Part shown: positions 11,261-24,830 of the stretch, piece by piece
Layout: each line of letters starts with the position of its first letter
Position numbering within the stretch: the first letter of the stretch is position 1
Assembly (NCBI GenBank): GCA_021904315.1
Contig: CM038919.1
Location: forward strand, 2,046,001 to 2,110,000
Source of the DNA: Sphagnum magellanicum
Lineage: Eukaryota; Streptophyta; Sphagnopsida; Sphagnales; Sphagnaceae
DNA: 64,000 bases
Direction: 5' to 3'
The notes under the pieces: model-generated
The model's input: only the letters and a program-made list of their open reading frames with translations
Database searches by the model: none
What the model was told of the DNA's origin: nothing
Program-made: the position numbers and the translations under genes

Positions 11261-12849
11261 TAAAAAGGCATGTCACTATATGTCATGGATGTCAATGTTA
11301 GATATGGTTACATGATGAATGGAATTCGCATAGATTTTCATTCATTCATATATGATGCATCCATCTCATAATCCATTTATAGTAACTTGTAGTTCACTTT
11401 TCATTAATTTGTAATTATTTCTTAATTCGCTTTTAGATAATTTTTAATTAATTTTTAGTTGACTCATAGTTCACTTTTAATTCATTCTTAATTAAATATT
11501 AATAAATTTGTAGTGAAGAAACCTTTTTAAAAACTTCATTGGTTGGTGGGCACATAAAAATTTCCCTGGATGAGAAGCTTGTAAGAATATTTTATAATTG
11601 GAATTATAACAACAAGAAAAGGTTCAACATAGTTAATAGCTTAGTTGAAAATAGTTTAGTTGAAAATCGTTTAATTCAAAGTACATAATTAATTTGAATG
11701 ACAATGCAGTAAGAGCATGAGATGTTGAATGCAATAGGAGTAAAAGGAAGCCATTGGAGCAGTAGCAATAGTAGGGGAAGAAAATAATTAACATTTGGTG
11801 GTGGTGACCATCTTTGTTTGAAATTTAGGTTACTATAAACATCACAAACCTTCTTACCATTGATCTAAACCCTTAAATCCAAACAATTTTTTTGATTGTT
11901 GATGAAACTTGAACACTTTTCCATGGGCTCTTAACTTTGGCACACAATATGCATTTGGTGAATAGAAGGATTTTGATAAAAGATTTTAAACATTTAGGTG
12001 GTAGGTGTATGATACAATAAACCCCATTTATAATCACACCTCGGTGACCACTTTTTTTTTGTGATGCTAACAAATTATGATTTAAATGTGTATAATCACA
12101 TTCCATTTAAATACTTACAAGCTTGTGACTATAGCTAGAAAAAAAAAAACCTTACAAAACATCCTTTCATTTTAAAATAAAGGTGCCAATTGTTAAAATT
12201 TCTTACATGGGTTATTTTAAGCTCTACTATGTATTATTACAATTGAGGAAGGTTGTGATTTTTGCTTGTTTTAATGTAACAATTTACATTAACTTTGAAC
12301 TCCTTAACTATTAGCTTGTGTATCTTGTTAACTTTTTTGACAAATTCACTTTTTTTTTTTTTTTTTGTTTGCTTGCATCAAAAAGTTGTTTATTTTTCTT
12401 TTCTCTTCAATTAGATTCATTGTTGTTAGTTTGTGCAATTTGAACACAAAGTAACACTAACATTACTAGAAGGAACTACATTTACAAAACCGTAATCTTT
12501 GTTGTAATTTTTTCTCATTATAATCACATTATAAAAAAAAAGCTTTGTAAATATTTTGTGCTACTACCGAATGTGTTAGTGACAATACAAAATGATGTTT
12601 TTTACTAAAACGAATGATTACCAAGAATTGTGTGATACAAACAAAAATGTGACTAAAATGAGTGTGATCATAAGGAGGGTTTACTGCAATTGGGTTTTTA
12701 AAACGGAAGACCCCACTTACTTTGGAGGGGCATAACTGCTACAAATCTAAACGAAATTGGATGATTCAAAGGCTGAATGCCAAAAGAGAGGCTACAATTT
12801 ATATTTGAACTCTAACACCAACTTAGTGATACCTAGATGCTATTGTTTG

Positions 12850-13285
12850 ATAACTCACTTAATGTCCAGTCGTAGGCCTGTCTACCCTATTTGTAGGAAA
12901 AAGATATGAGTCCCAATTGTGTACCGCATTCTGGAGCTTCCTGAACAGGTACCCCAAGCTAATCCCCAGAGGGTACAACACAGATAGGCCAAAGTGAACC
13001 AGCACCCACCAGCACACCATCCACTGGATGCCCATTATGACTCGGTTGTAGATGAACCTCAACTGAGTTAACATCTGGTTTCATCGTGGTGACCCATTTT
13101 TGTATCAAATAGTTCTTCTATATTTATAGGTTATTAAATAGGATTTAATAGATGACTACCTAAGTAAGTAGATGGTTTATAGAGAGGTAATGGCTCTTTT
13201 AACTACCTACCTACTAACAACAATTGAGGTGTAACTGAGGTACACACCATGGTTAGCTAGAGAACTGGAACCCAACAGAAAATTG
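12850..13285 (-). repeat. Dispersed repeat, relative of 62077-62600 in inverted orientation
   Basis: Read on the minus strand, this contains gggttccagttctctagctaaccatggtg, then paired ctacttacttaggtag-like tracts, then gttaactcagttgaggttcatc and a gtggatggtg stretch. The same order occurs on the plus strand at 62077-62500. Similarity is patchy, with deletions. No coding is recognised; the 71-residue minus frame at 12859-13074 shows no known motif. Confidence 0.55.
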
Positions 13286-14106
13286 TTTCTGGACCACTTG
13301 TCATCATTGGTGCATGGTGGGTGCTTGTTTACTAAGGCCAAAGGACTGCCACTGCGGGTCCAGTCCTTGCAATTCCTTTCTGGAGTCAACCACTGTTGTT
13401 TTGAAGGAATTTCTTTTTATGCAGCTTTAGTGACAATTCTTTTCCATAGGAAGATTTCAAGAAAATTGGTGATCTTCCCTAGGAATCTTTTGCCTTTTAT
13501 CTGGCTGTAAACCATATATATGAAGCACAAATATATAAATAATATATTTTTAATCATCCTTACATATTTCTGGCTAGGTAGGTACTTACGAGAACCAAAT
13601 ATGGCAAATCTGGTGACTTTTTCTTTTTCTTCAAGAACTTTTGGCCATTGCAACACCCAAAATTAACTTTGTTTCCCAGTTTTTTTTATTCTTAACTTTG
13701 CCTTTTGAGAAATAAGCCGGTGTCAAACAATACACACAGCTCATGCAAGATGGTCCCCAAACGAATCTTATCATGTTGTTGACCATGTAATCCTGACAAA
13801 TCTAATTTGAGGCAATGAAACTTCCTGCATGATGGAGTATGTGGAGGGGAAAGCTCAGTGCCCCTTGGGTAAACCCCGAGGTATTTCGCTTTACCAGAGC
13901 AAGGGCCCATGCAAAAGGCCCTGAAAGAAAGAAACCCTGCATGCTGAGTGACACCAGCCAACAACATGCAAACTTTGTTTCAATATTGAGCAATGAAAGA
14001 CCACATCTTGTCTGCCCTTCTAAACCATGTGTTCGGTGGTTCTTGGATTTTGTTATAAAATCTTAGTCTGAGTTTTTGAAAATTTTCACATTCAAACAAC
14101 CCAGGT

Positions 14107-17100
14107 TCTGGGTTTTTATTAAAAGACTTAAAATAAGTGCAGGTTCCGAGTTTTAGAAAAAAATTGAAGGATTGCCTGGTTTGCTCAAAGAAGGCACGAA
14201 GAATCAACTGTTCAGAGTCTTTTGACTGTCTCTTTGAATTTTTTAAAAACCAAAATGGATTCTTTGAGGTGCTAAGAATGGCTGATCAGAGTTCCGCACA
14301 CCTAACCCTTACCCATTGGATATTTCTTGGAAAAGTGCGACCAACACATCATGGCTGTGTAAACTTTCCCGAATACACACCCTTCTCAAAACTACTACCT
14401 CTTACACGGAATGACCTGCCAGAATATTGCAGTGCTTTTGGCCATAACCTTATAAAGCCTATTTTTACATCCAGGAGCAGGGAGGGCATTTCGTGTTCAT
14501 AATGCCCGGCTCCTGTTTCACCTCAGTTTATCCACTGAATTTCTTGCAGGTCTATATGTTGGGTAAAGTGCTTGGTCAAGGGGCCTGCCTTTGTAGCCCT
14601 TATTTTGGTAATGACCTCAACCTAGGGCTTCAGCCTACACTTAAACACACAATAAGCCTCCAGTTTGAGGCGCAAGGACCAAAGGTACCACATCAAACAT
14701 GAAGATACCAGATGCTAGAAATTCATGAATTTAGTTCCCATGCCACTGTACATACTACAACTACCTAGTACATACCCACTGGGGGTAAAAAGATGAAAAA
14801 TGGAAAAAAGGAGTGCAGGGGGGTTACAAAAATTGGAACATCCCATCTGATAGACATACCAGTTTTCAAAAGGCCTTCCAATCAGTGGAGGAAAGAATAC
14901 GCTGGGTAAGGTACCCTCCAATTGCACTACACAAAGTGGACCACGTCTTTGAGTATTACATAACCAGTCTCTAGGGGATGGCCACTGAGTGTAATGGGAT
15001 GCCACTAGTGGTTTTGCCATGTAGAGGCAGTAGCCACCCCCTAGACACTGGTTACCAGACCTAATATTTTTTCCACCTTTTTTTTACATCTTGGACGGCA
15101 GCATTTTTATTTTTGGCGAATTTTCGTACTGTGGCCAAAATAAAAAAACACGATGAAAATTGAACAAAGGGTTTTTATTAAAAAATACACAAAAGTCATC
15201 ATATTTTGAGAGAAAAAAAAGTTAGAAGTCACCATATTTAAACAGGGAGTTCTTAAAGGTCTTGAGAACAAGGTAGGATTCTTAAAATTTTTGATTGTCT
15301 TGTCTGACCTCGACCCAAATTTGGCTCATTCCTGTTTGGGACAATAGTCAGTCCACCTATTTGACAAAGTTGAAAAAAGAAAAAGAAGAAAAGTCTTGGA
15401 AAGGTTTTACAAATCTATCGCCATTAGAAAAAAAAGATTTGCTAAATCTTTCTTGGGATGCTCACACATGACACAACATCAAAAATTTGAAAATAAAAAT
15501 ATTGGGCCAAGAAATTAAAGAAGATAATAAGAATTCTTTGGCACAACAGTTGGCAGCAGGGTTTCTTTTTCCAATTTTGTGATTATGCCAATGTGGCTAT
15601 CATCTCCAAAGTGATTTAGCCAAATTTGGTCACATGTACTAGTATGGAAGTAGGAAAAAATCAAAATCCTTTAACATTTTTGGCTACACTTGGAACTAAT
15701 AATAAAAATATGGCGATTGGTAGAATTGTTTTTCGAAATCTGGCCAATTTGGGCCAATTTTTTCATGGAAAATCCTTCCTATACGTTGAAATCATAATTT
15801 TCAGGTAGGAATTTGGCGAAAATTCGCCAGTAAAAGAAACGCTGGTTGGTGGCATTCCTTTCAGATGGTTTAATTATAATTGCACTTTGGATTATATACA
15901 CTGATTTTTTTGTGACTGTAATTCCTTTCCAAAAACAAGTTAAAGGTCTCAAGATATCAAGTTTTCATCTGTATTGTGCAACAATGTTTTTCAACTTTTT
16001 TTCATTGTGAAATGTTGTGTAATATGGATGTAAAGTTACAAAATGAATGTAAATTGAAAGAATGATGGCAGGGCATGGATGAAAGTTATACAATGGATGA
16101 AGAGTTGAAAAACTTCATGTGACTCCTATTTAGTGCTTGTTGGAAGTTGCCTAATCATAGACTCCCACCAAGCATGATGCTAGTTAGCTCAAAACAATCA
16201 TATGAGGAAAAGATGGAAAGTTTGACAAAATACAAAAGAGAAGGAAAAATCAGTGTTGGGCGAGTATATCATTTCTACTATATCAGCTCCAGTTAAAGGT
16301 ATATAGATTTCAAAAAATTCTCAGAAAGGTAATGGTAATATGTAAGCTTCACAAAATTATGAACTCAGGCAAGGGTAAAGGTTAAATGATGAATATTTAT
16401 CCTCTTCAGAAGGTAAGAGAAGGGATAAATCTTTCACCATATCCCCTTTATGCACCATGTGGATGTAAGGACTTAAACAAAAGGTAAATAGAATATTTAC
16501 AAAAATGACACTTTTCAAAGTGGAGAAAGATAACAATTGTTGCAAAAATTAACATATGAAATTTTAACCAACTTATAACAAAATTGAATGAAACCAATCA
16601 ATAGCCATAAGAATACATTCAAAACATTTCAATTGGCAAATGGTACTAACATGTGCAAAGGTTGTATGAACATTTGGTAACACTTTTGTTCAATGTATTG
16701 ATTAGATATAAAATTTCAAAAGTAAGTATATTCAATAATTAGAGCATGCCCATTGCTCCATATGTAATTTTTTAAAAGAACAATCCTAGAAAGCTTTATT
16801 AAAAAACACACCATAGATTAGGGAAATTTTACAAAGAAATAAAATTAAGGAAAAGGGATATGTGAAAGGACATAAGTTGGTTCAAAGTAATTGTGAAAAT
16901 CTTTTCGTATGTCCATAACCGACCGCCTGTGATAGGTCAGCCATATTTATATGTAAAAAATCGACAGTTTGCAAATAGATTGGTCGTGCTGATGGGAGGT
17001 GTGTTTTGAAGGGGTAAAAGTCGAGAAATGGTTAAGCCTATGACTATCACCTGACTTCAAATGGAAGACACTTGTATCCTTTGTAATGTGATTGAATTTT

Positions 17101-18772
17101 TTTGATGGAGGAAGGTGATCAAGATAGAAAGATGAGGGCCTTATGGTCCTTTCAAGCTCCAAATGGCATTAGCACAATTTTTTGGTCTTAATATGGTCAC
17201 TAAGAGGTCACTTCTTATGGTAAAGCCACTTTATTGCCAGTGAAAAATTTGTGTTATAAATTGTTGTCGACATATATGAGGAAGTTTTTGGCAAATCTTT
17301 ATGTAAGGATAGTAGACTTGTCCTCATCTTTCCCAAGGATTTCAAACATACGAACATAAACCCGTGGTTCATCCTCTTGCCATATGTCTAGGTCCAAAAA
17401 TGGAAATGAATACAAGTATGCCAAGAAGAAGATTCTTGCAGCTAATGAAGTGAGGTAGCATGCATCTAAGGGGCCCATGTTGTTTTCTTGGGAGAGTGGG
17501 GGTGTTGGATTATTTTTGTTGTTCTCAATGTGTTCCCATTATGTTCCCATCAAGTTTTCATTGAGTTCCTAACATTTTTTTCAAGTTCTTGATGTGTTCC
17601 CCAATGTGTTCCCAATAGCTCCTCACTTAGTCCCAAATCCTTTGACCTAAGTTCTACTCTTGCAATCTACATAACCAATCCAAAGGATGAGATTGCAACA
17701 TATTTATTTTGAGACTGTTGAAAGGTTGATTAATTTTTTTGTGATGAGCCAATGAAAATAGTCATTTCTTATGTGAACCACTGCACAACGCACATCCCTA
17801 TACAATAGTTAGCAAAAACAGTCCTGAACATTTTGTTGCACAATCCACTACTTACAACTGAATGTTTGCTATGAAATTGATGTGTTCAATTTTTGAAAAA
17901 AAAAAAAGTCAAAATATTGCTTTATATGTTCATTGATGGGTGTAAAACTAAAGGGGCATGGATAAATCTCACCCAACTCATGGTCTTATAATGTTTATTA
18001 ATGACAGGTTTTGTGAACACAATCAACAATAATAATGATTATGAGTCATGAACATGTGGGGGGAGTTTGTTATTGTTTGGTATTGGGGTTTTTGGGGTTC
18101 AATTATAAAAAGGCATTATACATTTGCAAAGTTTTTGTGTAGTATTGGTGGGTTGGGTGTTCATTAAAACAGGGAAAGGTAGGAAGGAAACGTTTTTTCT
18201 CTTGGGGTGTTTTGAAACAATTCTATATAGGGTATGAAACATTGTCTCAAACTTTGTTTAAAATTGGGCACATTGGCTATCCCGCTAGAAAGAAGCGACT
18301 GATCACACAAATATGAAGCAAAACTTAATAATGTTCCAAAGCCTAATTGTGGGCTCATCAATTACCATCACTGTTAAGGAGTCCTAACTTAGGATATTAA
18401 AAATTTGAAACATTAATGAGACACCTAAGGTGAACACTTTGTTGATTTTTCCATAATTGTGTGCACATTTTTCCTCCATATAATTGCAACACATTCACAA
18501 ACATTTGAACAAACCTTAATACAATTCATAATTCTTCTTTCTTTTATATCATTTTTCTCAACATGTTATCTCTAGAAGAAGAAGCAAGTTTGAAAGCATT
18601 TCAATTTTTTTATAAAAATTAAGCTTTAGTTCAAAAGTCTTTTAAAATAAAATAGATGAAATAGACCAATGTAAGAAAGAGCCGTGGAAAGATTGCAATC
18701 AAATCTGACCAAAAGATATAAAGCAAAAGAAACAACCATAAAACAATTGAAATTAGATCTAACTAAAGATGC
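14107..18772 (+). repeat. Segmental duplication copy 2 (empty-site copy)
   Basis: A direct copy of 1-1282 joined straight to 6580-10096, without the LINE. The junction is at 15225/15226. It starts at or before 14107, since copy 1 runs off the window. It ends at 18772, inside the second 54-bp unit of the coiled-coil-like array; beyond that base the two copies share nothing. The first 54-bp unit here (18681-18734) has the full 54 bases and translates without a frame break. No gene is supported within. Confidence 0.9.
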
Positions 18773-18892
18773 TTTCTTTTGTAAATGTTATAAATTGAAA
18801 AAAAATTTAACATTTGTTTTGATTTTGCAAATTTGTTAGGAAGGTCATTCTTTGATTTTGTAATATTCAAAGAACCACACAACACTGAAAAA

Positions 18893-19060
18893 GACTTGTG
18901 TTGGGCTGGTACATCCATTTTAGTATATGAGATATCATCTAGGTAAAGGTATATATGCTTCAAAAATTTCTCACAAGGGTAAGGATAATATATAGGCTCT
19001 GCAAAATTATCAACCCACGGAAGAATAAAAGTGAATGAAAAACATTTATCCTAATATATT
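18893..19060 (+). repeat. Third, partial copy of the duplicated unit
   Basis: The segment running from ttgtgttgggctggtac to aacatttatcc is similar to 7543-7692 and 16252-16405, including the shared aggtaaaggtatata and ttcaaaaatttctca stretches. It is more diverged than the two main copies are from one another and lies only 120 bases after copy 2 ends. Confidence 0.75.
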
Positions 19061-22000
19061 TACCAGTTGAGCAATGTAATTAAAGGGGTAATAAAAAAAA
19101 ACAAACATCATGATGATTAAAATTGTTATAAAATGAACATTTTGTTCCTTAACTTTGTCATTAAACTAACTTTTTGACAATGTGATAAACCAATGTGATA
19201 AACTATTGACTACTATTAACTTGCATTTGTGATCTAGATTTCCTTCATGGTCAAGTTCTTCCATGAGCTTCAAAACTTCCATGCCATAGAGCTTGAACAC
19301 ACCAAAGCTTCTACCTTTTGCATGCAGCACAAATCTTGAACATTGTCAAGTTTTTGCCTTAAAACCTTTGTAGAGTTTCAGTAGAACTTTCACAATAGAT
19401 CTTCCGTTGAACTTCCATAAAATTTTGGTGCCTGCAACACAATGTTGAACTCAGATTCAATGGACAAATGAATCTGAGTTCAACATTTGAAGCAAATAGT
19501 GGCCAGATTATTCAGGTCAACTTTGGACTTTCAAAAAATTTGTTGCCACAAATAGTTCCAAGATTCCCAGGTTTTATTGCTTATAACCTCAAGCCAAGTA
19601 TAGTGTTTAGGACATTTTTACAGCTGAGCTTGAAGCAGGATATGAAGGAGTTGTGAGTAGTCAAGCACATTGGATCTCTACAGTCTGAAATAGTCTTGAA
19701 AGACATGGAGGAGCACACATCAACACTGCCTTGCTTCCAAAACATGCATCTCCCATAGATAGTCATCAACTCACATATTAGATCACTTCTGGTGGTTGTC
19801 AATCTACATTGGATGCACAATCAAGAACACCATGACTTTAAATATTGTTGTACAGAAGCTGAATCTCAAGCAGCCACACCCAGTTTGTTTTGTGGGCAAT
19901 GAAATCTAGTCATTGGGTAAGTTGCACATGTTCCTCCTCCTGTCTTCCCAACTCCAAAATGTAATTCAACAGTTATGAGCTTAAAACCAAGACTTCCTTG
20001 AATGCCACATTACATGGGAACTTGCAGGATTAAATTAAGGCCTAGGCAGATCTGGGATAAATGAAATTCCAAATTAAATGTCAACACCATCTGCTCTCCA
20101 ATGTATTGCCAAATCTTGGATAACTTTTGCAAGAGCGGGGCACACCTGTTACAAGGATTTTACAAGGATGCCACTTTCTGTGCTACTTTTCCAGATCCTA
20201 TAGCATTGCAACTTTTGGTGCTTCAAGGCACATGGAATAATACAACAAAATTAACACGACAGAATGGTGAGCTGACAAACCACCATGTCCATGCTACTAA
20301 TTAAAACCTCTACTGCTTCTGTAGACACCTCCTTTACCTGTTAGCATGCTACAAGAATACCTAAGATTTTGACATTTAAACAATCTGGACATTCAAGTGG
20401 AATGAAATCAACCTCACAGCTCATTGCACAGGAGGCTAGCATGATAACAACTGAAGTCCCCTCCAACTGCAAAGTATGATCTACATCAGGCTAAAACAAG
20501 CTTGAGAAGATAGATATACACACTTTGTTGGACTATTAGACTCAACCTTCTGATTAAACCCTGGTTTTTGTTGCAGCTTGATCACAGCCTGACCAAGCCA
20601 CATAGCTTGTAGCTATATTGAAATCCCCCAGCATGTTTCAATATTGTTACCTTCAAGAGCCTTCAAATGTTTCAGGATGCATTTTGATAGTAATTGCAGG
20701 GAGCCTTGAAAAAGTTGATGCTCCTTACTCTTCTGTTTTTCCTTCACAATCATTGTGAAACCTAAGTTTTGAGCAGCACTTCCGTGACATTAGAGACAAG
20801 GATTTGGAGATTTCTTTGTGTTCTCACTTGCAGAGCACAAACTTCTCTGAATTCTGAGCTAGGGAGCTTCTGCATGCAATTTTGCAGGTTGCTTCCTAGT
20901 AATTTGCACCAGCTTTCCAGAATAAGACTGACAAGACACAAACACATGGAGAGGCAAAAGCATTGTCAGTAGCTATTGCACATAAACAAAAACAAAATAA
21001 TTTGGTTTCATCAAGCTTCCATGACTGTCCATGATTCTCAGAAAGCAAAACTTGCTTGTGGTCTCCACTCTGACCTAGGTATGCAAGAAACCTACCTGGT
21101 GTTTTGCAGCCTCAATTCTGTTTATGGATAGAAGAATCACATATGGTACACTTTATAGCAATGTGGGTTTGTACAGGTCTGTGGTCACTGAAGCTTCAAA
21201 GCTCTTATAGGTTGTTTCAGAGAGTGTGTGGAAGTTGGCTACAAGATGAATTTGTGGTGGAATGTTTTTTATGCAGCAGTATTGGTAACATGCATTCCTG
21301 GGAGTTATGAACAATGCAAGTATTAGAAAGAAATCATCTCTTTCATCTCACCAAATTCTGTCATGCACACTCAAAGAAATTCAACTGGTGAGTCCATCCC
21401 CCGAGAGCTTTCAATACTAAGATCTGGCAGCCCCATAGATTGTGATCTCCTTCTCTCCTACCCTTCGTATCCCTCTCTTAGCCTTGATGCCCCCAAAAAG
21501 GAGCCTCTCCAGCTTTCATTGATAGAGAAGCTGGTGGAAGGGGATTTCTAGAGTAGGAATCCAAGGCAATGTCCACATTCCATGGTTATGCTCCCTCTTG
21601 AAATATGATTAGTGTTGAAGTAGTGTATGTGAATTAGGGCAGATCAATTGATTTCCAAGAGTTGGCAATATTGGAGATAAATGTCAATGGTGCAATTGCA
21701 GTTGCAAAACTGCCTTCATTTATTGAGGAGGTGTCATTGAGACTGTCAATGCTTGGACAGTGGTTGCAATTGTCTACTTGGATCCCCAAGATTATGTGGT
21801 GGGTTGTCTTGGGCAGTAGGGTCAGAAGCCAATACCACAAATAAAGATTACTTTGCAAAGCTCACCAATACTGAAGAGTAAGGTAGGTTTCTCATCTGAT
21901 TGTTTGCTTCCCATGCCTCTTCTGTTTGAGCAGCTCTTATGCAAATCAAGTGGTCTGGGCATATGTTGATACTACACAAAATTTATGCCTTCTCTTTAGT

Positions 22001-23310
22001 ATTTGGGTCCATTATGTTCCTCAAATCAACTTGATAATGCAATGCCCATTGATTAAGGGTTTTGCCTGTTGCATTACCAACTAAAATGCTCTGAACCAAG
22101 ATGATTCAACTGACAAAGTACTGATGAAAACATAGTTTAATCAGTGTCAATATGAACTGTGGAGTCTAATATTTGGGATGGTCAGGATAAATGAATGATA
22201 GCAAACTCAAGCTTGTATTTCTGACCAAATAGAGCTGGTGATAGATTTTTGGCCATGGTTTATCAGCAAATTCCAGAAAAATTGTGCAATATCCACCCAG
22301 AGTTCAAGTTTGATCATCCTCATCATGCTTGATGCTATTGAGGTCAAGATTTCTGGATGACTCTTGCTGCAGTTGGAGCGCAAGCATTCCTTGACAATGA
22401 CAACTGGAACTAGACAATCCTGGTACAAGCATCTGGAACAAACTAATATTATTTGCATGTGGATCCAATGCAATTCCCCATATTGACAGACAAGTGCTTG
22501 AGAAGGTGGAAGATTTATGAATGTCCAGTGTGTAGGTCTAGTCTGAGAAATAGTTGCTTTGTATGTGGAACAAATGCGGGTGCATACTTATCTTAAGAAA
22601 CATCGTCTGCTATGACAGGTATTTTTGTTTCTTAGTATTGCAAATATAATTGTCAGATCCTTTTCTGGTCATGCTGTGGCAGGTTTATGGACTTGTAAGC
22701 AATCAACAGCTATGGAAGATCATCACTTCCATGCATCCAGAATGCCATTGATGGGTTTGGGTGCCATTCTCCTCACCTTCTTCTGCATAGGGAGGTGGAA
22801 AAAGAACCAACCCCAAAAGCTATTGAAGTCCACCGGTCTATGTTTTGGAATCAAGTACCAAATTTGGGTTTCTTGCCATATCCAAAGTGCTTGCACACCA
22901 ATCCACATGATAAATGTTCAGGTTTTCAAATGGTTCGATGCACTAAAATGAAACAACGTGGGGTTTCAGTCCTCTATATTGTAGAATGGAAGGCAGTTCT
23001 AGTTGAACAGGAGCTTGGAGGTAGGTTTGTCATGCATGTAAATGAGGATGTGAGCTTGTAAGATGACAGGAGATGCCAAAACAAAAAATCAAAATTAATA
23101 TGAGTAATCATATGAATGGGTGTGGAAAGATCATGGCCCGAAGTTAACAATGCATGGTCCATAAAGATTAAACTCCTTTTGTGGATGTTGCCTCTTCAAT
23201 TAGTGCAGGTAGTAGGTGAAACTCTGAAAATTATTGGGCTGTGCACTAAGGTAACTAAAAAGTAAAATTTTCCCTCTACTAGCTAGGCATCTCAACTTGA
23301 TACTCTACCC
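19061..23310. other. No recognisable gene
   Basis: About 4.2 kb of moderately AT-rich, non-periodic sequence. Open frames on both strands stay below about 110 codons (the longest is 22625-22951, plus) and none shows a domain I know. It lies just downstream of the phosphatase exons, so part may be its 3' untranslated or flanking sequence. Confidence 0.5.
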
Positions 23311-24569
23311 TCACAAATACCAAACCTTGTTATACAGAATGGCAGAATCAGCAACTACAGCCTCTCCATCTTGGTTGCGGTACCATGTCCATATTGCATG
23401 TGTACGATTTTTTATGTCAAACAGTCCATGGCCAAAGCTTGCTTCCCTGTATGCTGAATAGTTTGGTTGAGGTTCTGTGAACCTGTAAAAAGGACATCAC
23501 AAGATTCATGTTAAGTATATGAGTTAGTGCACCCTCATAGATAACAATTGTGCACTGTATCTCAAAATGACATGACAAAAATGGTTGCAATTTGGAGGCT
23601 TCATTCCCAGACAATGATGCTTCTGTAAGACAAATGAGAAAAAAAAATTGGCATCATTGAAGAAACCTTATGTTGATGCCTGGCCTTCCCTATTCCCACC
23701 ATCACCTATCACAATGTAGGTAGATGCTTGGGGGTTCAGTTGTGGTATACACAATCCATTTGTGATATTGTAGAGAATATTTGAGACAGGATACTGCACC
23801 AACCCATGTTCTAAGAATTAGAAAGTTCTGTGCAATAATCAAGGATGGTTAAAGTGGGCTGCTACGAGATCAGCAATTCTGATGAACAAAAATGAGAAAT
23901 TGACAACCAATAGAGGACTCACAGTGCATTCATATGCATGGACGTGGCCAGCGAAAACAACATCAACCTGATTTGTTATAAACATGTGCTCAAACACTAC
24001 AGGCATGGATTCACCCTGCATGTAGTTTGCAGCATTGGAGTTGTACCATGGGCAGTGCAATAGAACAAGGAGCCAAGGTGTGACATTTCTGTTCACTGTT
24101 GAGAAATCAGTTTGTAGCCACCCCCATTGTGGAGTAAAGTTCTCTGTCCCCACAGAACAACTCTCACAGAATTATGTACAGTCTCAACTACCAAATACCT
24201 TGGCAGCTTCGACACTAAATATATAATTAAACCAGAAATGTTGAAATTTTCAAAATTTGCTTCCTTGAATTTTTGTGAAGGAACATATTGAATTTTGGGA
24301 ATAATTTATTTGTCAAAATCAGAATTCAAAATGAATTAAATATTCCACAGACATGTGCCATAGTTGCCAAGGTACAATGATAATATTAGAATGCAATACT
24401 GGTGCCTCAGCAGGTTTTATTGCTCTTCACCATATGCTGAATAAGACGAAAGAATGATGATGTGAGCAGATCCACGCTTGATGGAGTACCAGAGTGGTGA
24501 TGTGCTGGTTGATGGCTGGTACGGAATTGGAAAGCGATTTTTGAATGACTTGAAGGGCTTTATCTCACC
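23311..24569 (-). pseudogene. Purple acid phosphatase, C-terminal exons only
   Basis: Four exons on the minus strand give the C-terminal half of a plant purple acid phosphatase, a dinuclear-metal phosphomonoesterase that is usually secreted or vacuolar. Exon A (24569-24431) encodes [29 protein letters not shown] and YSAYG. Exon B (24143-23923) encodes [28 protein letters not shown] and the metal-binding GHVHAYE. Exon C (23793-23667) encodes NITNGLC and YIVIGDGGNREG. Exon D (23482-23311) encodes [37 protein letters not shown] and the stop. Splice sites are GT/AG and the A-B and B-C phases agree. C-D does not: exon C as read reaches TAA just before the donor and is one base out of phase. The N-terminal half (GDxG, GDxxY and GNHE metal sites) is not found upstream to about 27 kb. 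This is a 5'-truncated, probably dead gene. The family call is strong. Confidence 0.85.
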
Positions 24570-24830
24570 CTGCATGCTCCAAATGCAACTTCTTCAGTCC
24601 CTACTTGCGTCTTAAAGAACTTTTCAACATTTGCTGGTCCATTTTCATACACCTCCCCCTAGCAGGATTTCATTTTAAATCACAAGTGAACCTTGCATTC
24701 CCCTAATAACCTTGGGGAGAAGGGGGGGTGGCTCCCATTGAATACGGGAGGCGTTTCAGTTTTCTGGGTGTAGTGGGACCTCGGCCCTCTGTACCCACCT
24801 CGATTATCATGCTCGCTCTTGATTATTACA

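Larger units (their letters stand above)
10275..14106. other. Spacer between the duplication copies, no gene
   Basis: AT-rich sequence with no recognisable gene. It contains a SINE-like unit (10940-11260), a degenerate run of ttaatt/tagttcactttt motifs at about 11360-11515, poly-T and poly-A runs near 12048, 12349 and 12533, and a dispersed repeat at 12850-13285 related to the one at 62077-62600. Short open frames (13207-13510, 13692-13993, 13980-14207) overlap on both strands and show no known domain. Confidence 0.6.

Noticed and set aside
13692..14207. Cluster of overlapping short frames on both strands
   Set aside because: They conflict with each other and none shows a motif or conservation.
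24570..24680. Minus-strand open stretch (VYENGPANVEKFF) as an upstream phosphatase exon
   Set aside because: It does not match the phosphatase family at this position, and the acceptor for exon A falls after it; kept only as a note.
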